DNA of 35,577 nt, from positions 1 to 35,577 of the forward strand of contig CAMDBL010000016.1 in NCBI GenBank assembly GCA_945889015.1. The letters run 5' to 3'. How positions within the stretch are numbered: position 1 is the stretch's first letter; each line of letters begins with the position of its first letter. Both the position numbers and the translations under genes were made by a program. The DNA is from Devosia equisanguinis (GTDB lineage: Bacteria; Pseudomonadota; Alphaproteobacteria; Rhizobiales; Hyphomicrobiaceae). Of this stretch, positions 1 to 7,959 are shown piece after piece. Under the pieces are notes generated by a model. That model had not been told where the DNA came from and did no database searches. It was given only the letters and a program-made list of their open reading frames with translations.

Positions 1-23
1 TCTCCCCGTGAACGGGGAGAGGG
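1..23. repeat. Related palindromic repeat TCTCCCCGT-GA-ACGGGGAGAGGG, cut by the window edge
   Basis: 9-bp perfect arms and the same CTCCCC/GGGGAGAGGG core as 2357-2382. Confidence 0.8.
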
Positions 24-2660
24 AGAAGTGCGTGGCGGCAGGTTCGCGCTCGATCCGTACTTGCGCTCGCCCTTGAAGCCGCCGGTGCGGTCGTCCACCG
101 CCTCCTGGCGCGCGAACGGATCGTCGGCGACCGCCAGCTCGGTCTCGCGCAGCCGCTTGACCTCGTCGCGCAGGCGCGCCGCGGTCTCGAACTCGAGATC
201 GGCGGCGGCGGTGCGCATCTTCTTCTCGAGATCCTCGATGACCGCCGCGAGATTGTGCCCGACGTGCGCCGTGGCGCCCTCGCCGACGCCCGCGTCGACG
301 GTGACGTGATCCTGCTCGTAGACCGACGAGAGGATGTCGCTGATGTTGCGTTTTATGCTGGCCGGCGTGATGCCGTGCTCGGTGTTGTAGGCGACCTGCT
401 TCTCGCGGCGGCGGTTGGTCTCCGCGATCGCGCGCTCCATCGAGCCGGTCATCTGGTCGGCGTACAGGATCACCTTGCCGTCGACGTTGCGCGCGGCGCG
501 GCCGATGGTCTGGATCAGCGAGGTCTCCGACCGGAGGAAGCCTTCCTTGTCCGCGTCCAGAATGGCGACCAGCGCGCATTCGGGAATGTCCAGACCCTCG
601 CGCAGCAGGTTGATGCCGATCAGCACGTCGAAGGCACCGAGTCTGAGATCGCGGATGATCTCGATCCGCTCCAGCGTCTCGATATCGGAGTGCATGTAGC
701 GGACGCGGATCCCGGCCTCGTGCATGTACTCGGTCAGATCCTCGGCCATGCGCTTGGTCAGCACCGTGCACAGCGTGCGGTAGCCGGCCTTCGACACCTG
801 CCGCACCTCGTCCAGCAGATCGTCGACCTGGGTCTTGGCGGGACGGATGAGGACCGGCGGATCGATCAGGCCGGTCGGGCGGATCACCTGCTCGACGAAC
901 ACGCCGCCGGTCTGCTCCATTTCCCAACTGCCCGGCGTCGCCGAGACGTACACCGTCTGCGGCCGCATCGCGTTCCATTCCTCGAACCGCATCGGGCGGT
1001 TGTCCAGGCAGGAGGGCAGGCGGAATCCGAACTCGGCCAGCGTCGCCTTGCGCCGGTAGTCGCCACGGAACATGCCGCCGATCTGCGGCACGGTGACGTG
1101 GCTCTCGTCGGCAAACACCAGCGCGTTGTCGGGCAGGTACTCGAACAGCGTCGGCGGCGGCTCGCCGGGACGGCGTCCCGTCAGGTAGCGCGAGTAGTTC
1201 TCGATGCCCGCGCACGAGCCGGTCGCCTCCATCATTTCCATGTCGAACAGCGTGCGCTGCTCCAGCCGTTGTGCCTCCAGCAGCCGGCCGTTGGCGTGGA
1301 GCTCGTCGAGCCGCTGCTTCAGCTCGGTCTTGATCGCCTTGATCGCCTGCTGCAGCGTCGGCTTCGGCGTGACGTAGTGCGAGTTGGAGTAGACCTTGAC
1401 CAGCTTCAGCTCGTCCGCCTTCTGGCCGGTGAGCGGATCGAACTCGGTGATGCTCTCGATCTCGTCGCCGAACATCGAGAACCGCCACGCGCGATCCTCC
1501 AAATGCGCCGGGAACAGCTCGACGGTGTCGCCGCGCACGCGGAAGGTGCCGCGCACGAAATTGGCGTCGTTGCGGCGGTAGTGCAGCGCCACGAGATCGG
1601 CGAGCAACTGGCGCTGGTCGATCTTGTCGCCGACCGTCACGGTGAACGTCATCGCGGTATAGGTCTCGACCGAGCCGATACCGTAGATGCAGGACACCGA
1701 GGCGACGATGATGACGTCGTCACGCTCCAGCAGGGCACGGGTTGCTGCGTGCCGCATGCGGTCGATCTGCTCGTTCACCGAGCTCTCTTTCTCGATGTAC
1801 GTGTCGGTGCGCGGGACGTAGGCCTCGGGCTGGTAGTAGTCGTAGTAGGAGACGAAGTACTCGACCGCGTTTTCCGGGAAGAAGCTCTTCATCTCGCCGT
1901 AGAGCTGCGCCGCGAGCGTCTTGTTCGGCGCCAGGATCAGGGCTGGCCGCTGCGTCGCCTCGATCACCTTGGCCATCGTGAAGGTCTTGCCCGAGCCGGT
2001 GACGCCGAGCAGCACCTGGTTGCGCTCGTGCTGGGCGGTGATGCCCTCGACCAGCTCCTTGATCGCGGTCGGCTGGTCACCCTTCGGCTCGTACTCCGAC
2101 ACCACCTGGAACGTGATGCCGCCTTCCGATTTTTCCGGTCGCTCCGGCCGGTGCGGCACGTATTCCGGCAGCGTCCCCGCGACCAGGGGATGCTCGGCGA
2201 TCGACGGCTGGCGCTGCAGCAGGGCCCGCGCCCTCTCCGAGCGCGCCTCCGGCTTCGCCAGCAGCGCATCGAGCGTCGCCGTCAGCTCGGAGCTTTCGCC
2301 GGCCCGCGGCGGCAGCGGCCCGCCGCCCCGGAGTGCCGGGAGGGGCTTGTTCTTCCCCCTCTCCCCGCTAGCGGGGAGAGGGTCGGGGTGAAGGGCGACT
2401 GCTTGCGCTGCGTGGGGAAGCGCCCCGCCCACGTCCAGCAGCCGCTGAATGATCGCATCCGTGGTGTCGCGCGCCGAAATCGGACCCGTCGCCCTGAGCG
2501 GCCCGGTCGCGGTGAACGACGCCTGCGGCGCCTCGCCGAAGCCGGGCGTGCCCGCCTCGGTCTCGACCGGCGGCGGCGAGGGCTTGCCCGAGCGCTCGCG
2601 CGACGGACGCGGTTTGGAGGAACTTGCTTTCGAGGATGGGGATTTGGGAGGTCGTGCCAT
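1..2660 (-). CDS. uvrB: Excinuclease ABC subunit B (UvrB), C-terminus truncated by the window edge
   Basis: My minus-strand reading from ATG at 2660 is open to position 1. It contains Walker [112 protein letters not shown] and a UVR-like [19 protein letters not shown]. Absent from the ORF track, presumably because no stop lies in the window. Confidence 0.97.
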   Translation of the reverse strand, partial: MARPPKSPSSKASSSKPRPSRERSGKPSPPPVETEAGTPGFGEAPQASFTATGPLRATGPISARDTTDAIIQRLLDVGGALPHAAQAVALHPDPLPASGERGKNKPLPALRGGGPLPPRAGESSELTATLDALLAKPEARSERARALLQRQPSIAEHPLVAGTLPEYVPHRPERPEKSEGGITFQVVSEYEPKGDQPTAIKELVEGITAQHERNQVLLGVTGSGKTFTMAKVIEATQRPALILAPNKTLAAQLYGEMKSFFPENAVEYFVSYYDYYQPEAYVPRTDTYIEKESSVNEQIDRMRHAATRALLERDDVIIVASVSCIYGIGSVETYTAMTFTVTVGDKIDQRQLLADLVALHYRRNDANFVRGTFRVRGDTVELFPAHLEDRAWRFSMFGDEIESITEFDPLTGQKADELKLVKVYSNSHYVTPKPTLQQAIKAIKTELKQRLDELHANGRLLEAQRLEQRTLFDMEMMEATGSCAGIENYSRYLTGRRPGEPPPTLFEYLPDNALVFADESHVTVPQIGGMFRGDYRRKATLAEFGFRLPSCLDNRPMRFEEWNAMRPQTVYVSATPGSWEMEQTGGVFVEQVIRPTGLIDPPVLIRPAKTQVDDLLDEVRQVSKAGYRTLCTVLTKRMAEDLTEYMHEAGIRVRYMHSDIETLERIEIIRDLRLGAFDVLIGINLLREGLDIPECALVAILDADKEGFLRSETSLIQTIGRAARNVDGKVILYADQMTGSMERAIAETNRRREKQVAYNTEHGITPASIKRNISDILSSVYEQDHVTVDAGVGEGATAHVGHNLAAVIEDLEKKMRTAAADLEFETAARLRDEVKRLRETELAVADDPFARQEAVDDRTGGFKGERKYGSSANLPPRTSPSPRSRG
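2357..2382. repeat. Perfect 26-bp palindrome (CCCTCTCCCCGCT|AGCGGGGAGAGGG), interspersed palindromic repeat, inside uvrB
   Basis: 13-bp arms, no loop, read directly; a related palindrome lies at 1-23. Confidence 0.9.
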
Positions 2661-2824
2661 GCCGGGAATATGGACCGTTGAAGGGGCCGGCTCAAGGCGG
2701 ATAGGACATGCAAGTCACAGGCGCTCGCGAGCCCAGTCGCCGTGTTGTGATCGCCGCCGCCCCTCGATCCGTGCTGTGCCGCACCTATCTCAAGGATGGG
2801 GCGAGGAGCATTACGGAGAGGTCC

Positions 2825-3268
2825 ATGAAGATCTCGGACATCCTGGCCGTCAAAGGCCGCCGCATCGTCACGGTCAATCATCACCTGCGCGCCGACGCCA
2901 TCCCGCAGCGCTTCGACGAGAATGGCATCAGCTCGCTGGTGGTGGTCGACGGCAACGGCCGCACGCTCGGCATCGTCACCGACCGGCTGTTCATCAAGGC
3001 GCTGGCGCAGCACAAGTCCGGTCTCGGCCACCTGCAGGCCGCCGACGTGATGGAAACGCCCGCGCCGACCTGTGCGCCCGACACGTCCGTCGCCGAGGCC
3101 ATGCGGATCATGACCGACCGCCGCCTGCGCCATCTCGTCGTCATCGAGAACAGCCGCCCCGCCGGCATCGTCAGCATCGGCGATCTCGTCAAATCGCGCC
3201 TCGGCGACTACGAGATGGAAAGCCGGGTGCTGCGGGAGATCGCCCTGGGGCATCTGGCGGCGGAGTAG
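2825..3268 (+). CDS. CBS-domain-containing protein
   Basis: MKISDILAVKGRRIVTV...SSLVVVDGNGRTLGIVTDR...AADVMETPAPTCAPDTSVAEAMRIMTDRRLRHLVVIENSRPAGIVSIGDLVKSRL: two CBS repeats. ATG 2825 preferred over the longer ORF start at 2708. Confidence 0.9.
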   Translation: MKISDILAVKGRRIVTVNHHLRADAIPQRFDENGISSLVVVDGNGRTLGIVTDRLFIKALAQHKSGLGHLQAADVMETPAPTCAPDTSVAEAMRIMTDRRLRHLVVIENSRPAGIVSIGDLVKSRLGDYEMESRVLREIALGHLAAE

Positions 3269-3329
3269 CATTCGCTGCGCAAGCGGGGCCGCTGGTTCGA
3301 CCCATGCTTTCGGCATGAGCCCGCACCCC

Positions 3330-3363
3330 GCTCGGGGGACACCCCCGAGCCCCCGGCTTTTTT
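3330..3363 (+). terminator. Rho-independent terminator downstream of the CBS gene
   Basis: GCTCGGGGG-ACA-CCCCCGAGC (perfect 9-bp stem, 3-nt loop) followed by CCCCGGCTTTTTT. Confidence 0.8.
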
Positions 3364-3492
3364 GTGACTTGAGGGTCACACTGGGGGCGAGCCGCCGTCG
3401 ATCCACAGCTGCGGTTTTCGGGCGGCCCGAATCAAAGGCTAAATGCGGGTCGACCGAACTGGTGCTGGCATAGCGGTCGCAGGATAAGCGCT

Positions 3493-3741
3493 ATGCTGGG
3501 ATATCTCGCGATCTTCGGTGCGGCATTGGCAGGCTATGGTGGCATGCCGCCGTACGTGATCGCGGTCGCCGCAATAGCGCTCGCTTCGTTGTCCTACGCT
3601 GCGCATGGGCACCTGTACGGGCAAGCCCAGGAGCTAGGCCTTCTTCGCGTCGTCAACTCCGTCCTGCTTCGCAGCTTCGCCAATGGACTTCTTGCTGCCG
3701 GCGTCGCCTACGGCGGCGGGTGGATTCTGCGGCTCGTCTGA
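3493..3741 (+). CDS. Small hydrophobic membrane protein, hypothetical
   Basis: 82-aa ORF, MLGYLAIFGAALAGYGG...VIAVAAIALASLSYAA...LLAAGVAYGGGWILRLV, with several hydrophobic stretches. Confidence 0.5.
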   Translation: MLGYLAIFGAALAGYGGMPPYVIAVAAIALASLSYAAHGHLYGQAQELGLLRVVNSVLLRSFANGLLAAGVAYGGGWILRLV

Positions 3742-4887
3742 GGGCGGGTAGAGCCAAGCTGTGTCGTACTTTCTGGTGGGTCTCTGAGCCTGCCTCGTTG
3801 CTTGAGCCCGTCGAAGTCCCTGAAGTGCCGTTACTCTCAGGCGCCGCTCTCCCGGCTTCCACAACCAGGAATATCGAGATACTTCCCTAAATGCGCGCTG
3901 ATATTCTTCGATTGAACGGTCAAGCTGCCGGTCTTCGACGACGATATGTCCAATGCGGTTGCGAATGTAGGCGTTGACGTAGTGCATTTCAGCTTTTTCC
4001 ACTGTCAGCCATCGGCCCGATAGATGGCTGCCGGCTATTGCCAATGCTTCTTCGATGAGTGCGACAGCGTTAGCGCTGCCAGCTACAGCAAGCGCCTGCT
4101 CGATTTCAGCCAATGCCCTCTTGGCGCGAGCGGCCGCCAATCGGCGTTGTTGGATATCTGGATGGTCTCGAGACACTATGGCCAGTCTTCCGAATGCCTT
4201 TCGAGCTTCATCCCAGCGCTGCAAGCGCCTGAGTTGAATGGCTTCATACTCACGCGCCTCAAGCCGATGCCCGTCGCCTGGGATTCGCAGTGCCATTCTG
4301 AAGGCTGAGAGTGCTTCGCGATCCAGCTTGGCTTGACGGCCCGGCGATGTCTGTCGCCCCGCCCTGGCCGCTGCCACCGCCCCGTGCAGAATATGCGCCG
4401 TCGCCAGTTGATCTCGATGGTGCTTCAGCGTCTCTGTTGCGGTATGCATTCGGCGGTTGATTTGGGTCTGCGCGCCCTCCAGTCGGCGTGACGCGCGCTG
4501 CTCGATGCTGCTCCACGGCAGGAAACCGGCCCAGCCACGATCTTTCAGTAATCGCCGCAAAGGCCAGACCGCAAACAGTGGAGCTGCAAAGTTTCGCCCC
4601 GGTCCGGGACGCTCGATCAGTGTCAAGACATCACGTCTTGCCCCGTGCAGCCGCGCGTTCTGGTCCGCGAGATAGGTAGCGAGCCGCTTGTGCAGCACCT
4701 TCTCGCGATACCACCACCATTTCCAGACGCCGAAGGCGAAGCCCGCAAGCCCGAAGAGTGCCTGGATATGGTCGCGCACCCAGGTCTGCATTCCCGGTAC
4801 GAGATCGAGAACGTGAGAAAGCTCGCCGCCATTCTTCGTGAGCAGCAATAGAAGCTGACACTTCAGGTCAGAGGCCCCGCACTCCAT
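3634..4887 (-). CDS. Membrane-anchored TPR/helical-repeat-like hypothetical protein
   Basis: 417-aa ORF; N-terminal hydrophobic segment (ALFGLAGFAFGVWKWWWYREK) then alpha-helical repeat-like sequence (YEAIQLRRLQRWDEARKAFGRLAIV; IEEALAIAGSHLSGRWLTVEKAEMHYVNAY) and a disordered polar tail. Confidence 0.65.
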   Translation of the reverse strand: MECGASDLKCQLLLLLTKNGGELSHVLDLVPGMQTWVRDHIQALFGLAGFAFGVWKWWWYREKVLHKRLATYLADQNARLHGARRDVLTLIERPGPGRNFAAPLFAVWPLRRLLKDRGWAGFLPWSSIEQRASRRLEGAQTQINRRMHTATETLKHHRDQLATAHILHGAVAAARAGRQTSPGRQAKLDREALSAFRMALRIPGDGHRLEAREYEAIQLRRLQRWDEARKAFGRLAIVSRDHPDIQQRRLAAARAKRALAEIEQALAVAGSANAVALIEEALAIAGSHLSGRWLTVEKAEMHYVNAYIRNRIGHIVVEDRQLDRSIEEYQRAFREVSRYSWLWKPGERRLRVTALQGLRRAQATRQAQRPTRKYDTAWLYPPSDEPQNPPAAVGDAGSKKSIGEAAKQDGVDDAKKA

Positions 4888-5021
4888 ATGCGCCCCCGCG
4901 CAAACGCCGCATACATATGTTTAACTATGTGTTAACCTCTCTCGGGGTGCAAGCATGAGGTGTGATGCTGGGCCGAATGTGGAATCGGAGGATTGGGTCC
5001 CTGTGGGCGTCCTGCCTGAGT

Positions 5022-5062
5022 AGGCTCGGGAGGCGGTCCCCGGCTTGCCCGCCTGCGAGCCT
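5022..5062. promoter_or_regulatory. Stem-loop in divergent intergenic region upstream of the SDR gene
   Basis: AGGCTCGGGAGGCGG - tccccggcttgc - CCGCCTGCGAGCCT, near-perfect inverted repeat. Confidence 0.55.
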
Positions 5063-5115
5063 CCGCCTAAGGTCTGCGGCAGATTTGACCGTAACCTCTC
5101 CCGGATGCCCCCGAC

Positions 5116-5808
5116 ATGACCACCGTCCTGATCACCGGCGCCAACCGTGGCATCGGCCTGGAAATGACCCGGCGCTATGCGGCCGCCGGTGCCAGCGTCA
5201 TCGCCACGGCGCGCCATCCCGAGACGGCGGATGCGCTGAGCAAGCTCGCGGCCGAGAGCGGGCGCGTTTCGGTGCTGCCGCTGGAGGTGGCGAACGAGGC
5301 GTCGGTGGCAGCGCTCGCCAAGGCGGTCGCGGGAAAGCCGATCGACATCCTGATCAACAACGCCGGCACGCTCGGCAGCCGCGGCGGCTGGGACGATCCC
5401 GCGCACGACCTGAAGACCTGGACCGAGGTGCTGGCGACCAACGTGATCGGGCCGCATTTGGTCTCGCGCGCGCTGGTCCCAAACCTCAAGCTGGCGAAGC
5501 AGGGCAAGCTCGCCATCGTCTGCTCGCATCTGGGCTCCAGCGAGATGGCGGCGGGCGGCATCCTGCCCTATCGGGCCTCGAAGGCCGCGGCGATCAACCT
5601 CGCGCGCAACCTCGCGGTGGAGTTGAAGCCGCTCGGCATCGCCGTCGTCGCGTTCCATCCGGGCTGGGTGCAGACGGACATGGGGGGATACAACGCAGCC
5701 GTGAAGGTCGGCGACAGCGCCCAGGGCATGATCGACCGTCTCGCCGCGCTGTCGCTCGCCACCTCCGGTGTATTCGAGGACTACAGCGGCAAGACGTTCC
5801 CATTCTGA
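5116..5808 (+). CDS. SDR family oxidoreductase
   Basis: TGANRGIG cofactor motif, NNAG, YRASKAA (YxxxK) active site. Confidence 0.93.
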   Translation: MTTVLITGANRGIGLEMTRRYAAAGASVIATARHPETADALSKLAAESGRVSVLPLEVANEASVAALAKAVAGKPIDILINNAGTLGSRGGWDDPAHDLKTWTEVLATNVIGPHLVSRALVPNLKLAKQGKLAIVCSHLGSSEMAAGGILPYRASKAAAINLARNLAVELKPLGIAVVAFHPGWVQTDMGGYNAAVKVGDSAQGMIDRLAALSLATSGVFEDYSGKTFPF

Positions 5809-5914
5809 AATCGAGGGAGTAGGGAGGTGGAATTGGGGAGTAGAAGGCACGCCCCCTTCCTGCGCACCCGCTACTCCCATTCCCTGTTCCCACTTTCCTC
5901 ATCCCAGGACTTCC

Positions 5915-6757
5915 ATGCGCTTCACCGGCACCAAGAACTACGTCGCGACCGATGACCTGAAGGTCGCGGTGAATGCCGCGATCACGCTGCAGCGGCCCCT
6001 GCTGATCAAGGGTGAGCCGGGCACCGGCAAGACGGTGCTGGCGCTCGAGGTGGCGAAGGCGCTGGGCGCGCCGATGATCGAGTGGCACATCAAATCGACC
6101 ACCAAGGCGCACCAGGGCCTCTACGAGTACGACGCCGTCTCGCGGTTGCGCGACAGCCAACTCGGCGACGAGCGCGTCAAGGACATCCGCAACTACATCA
6201 AGAAGGGCAAGCTCTGGGAGGCGTTCACCTCGGAGAAGCGCCCGGTACTGCTGATCGACGAGATCGACAAGGCCGACATCGAGTTCCCCAACGATCTGTT
6301 GCAGGAGCTCGACCGGATGGAGTTCTACGTCTACGAGACCGGCGAGACGATCAAGGCGGAGCAGCGGCCGATCGTGATGATCACCTCCAACAACGAGAAG
6401 GAGCTGCCGGACGCGTTCTTGCGCCGCTGCTTCTTCCACTACATCAAGTTCCCCGACGCCGACACGATGCGCCAGATCGTGGACGTGCATTTCCCCGGTC
6501 TCAAGGGGCGGTTGGTGGCCGAGGCGCTGAAGATCTTCTACGACATCCGCGACGTGCCGGGTCTCAAGAAGAAGCCATCGACCTCGGAGCTGCTCGACTG
6601 GCTGAAGCTGCTGCTGAACGAGGACATCGGTCCCGAGACGCTGCGTGAGCAGGACCCCCGCAAGCTGATCCCGCCGCTGCACGGCGCCCTGCTCAAGAAC
6701 GAGCAGGACGTGCACCTGTTCGAGCGGCTGGCCTTCATGGCGCGGCGGAAGGACTAA
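5915..6757 (+). CDS. MoxR family AAA ATPase
   Basis: LLIKGEPGTGKTVLALEVAKALGAPMIEWHIKSTTKAHQGLYEYD, VLLIDEIDKADIEFPNDLLQELD, ITSNNEKELPDAFLRRCFFHYIKFPD. Confidence 0.93.
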   Translation: MRFTGTKNYVATDDLKVAVNAAITLQRPLLIKGEPGTGKTVLALEVAKALGAPMIEWHIKSTTKAHQGLYEYDAVSRLRDSQLGDERVKDIRNYIKKGKLWEAFTSEKRPVLLIDEIDKADIEFPNDLLQELDRMEFYVYETGETIKAEQRPIVMITSNNEKELPDAFLRRCFFHYIKFPDADTMRQIVDVHFPGLKGRLVAEALKIFYDIRDVPGLKKKPSTSELLDWLKLLLNEDIGPETLREQDPRKLIPPLHGALLKNEQDVHLFERLAFMARRKD

Positions 6758-7728
6758 CCCCTGCGCACCAGCACGTAAGCGTCCTGGTTGTTCTGGTTGC
6801 GGCCGGGCTGGTTGAGCTTCAGCTCCCAGTTCGCCGACAACCGGCGCACCACCCACTCGACCGGGAAATACGCGTTGCCCCAGTCCGTCAGGTCGAGGCC
6901 GTAGTCCGATCTGATCGGTTGGAACGCGAACTGGTGCTCGAGCATGGTGTCGAACAGCGCGGCGATCTCACGTACGGCGAGCCGGCCCTTGTCGAGTTGA
7001 TGCCTGAACGTGCGGATGCCGTGGGTGGTGAAGAACAGGAAGCCGCCGGGTTTGACGATGCGGGCCATCTCGTCGAACCAGGCGAGGCCGGCCCGCTCGC
7101 TGAAGTGGCTCCAGATCGAGATTGCCGACACGCCGTCGAGCGCGCTGTCGGCGAATGCGAGCGGCGGCGCCTGCGGGCTCGTGGCGAAGGTGGCTTCCGG
7201 CAAGTTTGCGGCAGCCCATGCGATCGAGGCGGGCACGGGATCGACACCTAGCCATTTGCATTCGGGATAGGCGGCGCACATCACCCGCACCAGCGAGCCG
7301 GACGAGCAGCCGAAGTCGAGATAGCTGCGGCCGGGGACGAGGGAGAGGCCGGCGCCGTCGAGCGCCTGCACCAGCATGTTTGCGGAATAGAAATCGCCGC
7401 ACCAGAAGGCGCCACGCTGCATGCGATGCACGTCGGCCGGCGGCACGGCATCGGTCAGGCCGGCGCGTGTCCGTGCGAGATCGGGAGCGAGGTGAGTGGC
7501 GACCTGAAGGAAGCGCGCGGCCGCAACCGCCTTTGGACCCGCGAGATGGCGGGCGGCCGCGGCATTCTCCGGGCGCGCGGCCAGTGCGAGCACATGCTGG
7601 CGATCGGCCGGGGAGAATCGTGCCTGGAGGCGCTCGGAAACGGGCGTCAGGACCTCGGTCTTGTGATCGAGAAGGGGCGTGTAGATTGTGTAAAGCCGGC
7701 GCTGGAAGTGCTCGTGCTCTGTCGGCAT
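6754..7728 (-). CDS. Class I SAM-dependent methyltransferase
   Basis: YLDFGCSSGSLVRVM (motif I), WLGVDPVPASIAWA, FDEMARIVKPGGFLFFTTHG. Confidence 0.88.
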   Translation of the reverse strand: MPTEHEHFQRRLYTIYTPLLDHKTEVLTPVSERLQARFSPADRQHVLALAARPENAAAARHLAGPKAVAAARFLQVATHLAPDLARTRAGLTDAVPPADVHRMQRGAFWCGDFYSANMLVQALDGAGLSLVPGRSYLDFGCSSGSLVRVMCAAYPECKWLGVDPVPASIAWAAANLPEATFATSPQAPPLAFADSALDGVSAISIWSHFSERAGLAWFDEMARIVKPGGFLFFTTHGIRTFRHQLDKGRLAVREIAALFDTMLEHQFAFQPIRSDYGLDLTDWGNAYFPVEWVVRRLSANWELKLNQPGRNQNNQDAYVLVRRG

Positions 7729-7917
7729 GGCGCGAAGCTCTCCAGACGGGCAGGTTTCTCAGCGCCCGCAGGCGCGACACCTCGGGTGCTATGGTCAACG
7801 GGGCTGCCCGTCAATGCTGGATCAGCCCGGTTCCACAGTCTGTCAGCCGCGTCTCCGATCCGCCTCACCGCAGCGCCGCCTTGACACCCGCGCCCGTCGT
7901 GCGACGTTGCCGAAGTC

Positions 7918-7943
7918 GGGGCCGGGCCCAAAGGTCCGGCCCC
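7918..7943 (+). promoter_or_regulatory. Strong hairpin 16 bp upstream of the ggt start codon
   Basis: GGGGCCGGGCC-CAAA-GGTCCGGCCCC: 11-bp stem with one G-U, 4-nt loop; possible SD GAGGA follows. Confidence 0.6.
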
Positions 7944-7959
7944 TCGTCATGAGGACCCC

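Noticed and set aside
255-2681. 808-aa + strand ORF
   Set aside because: Antisense to uvrB; composition (R/L/A/H/D-rich) is typical of the mirror frame in high-GC DNA, and the minus strand encodes clear UvrB.
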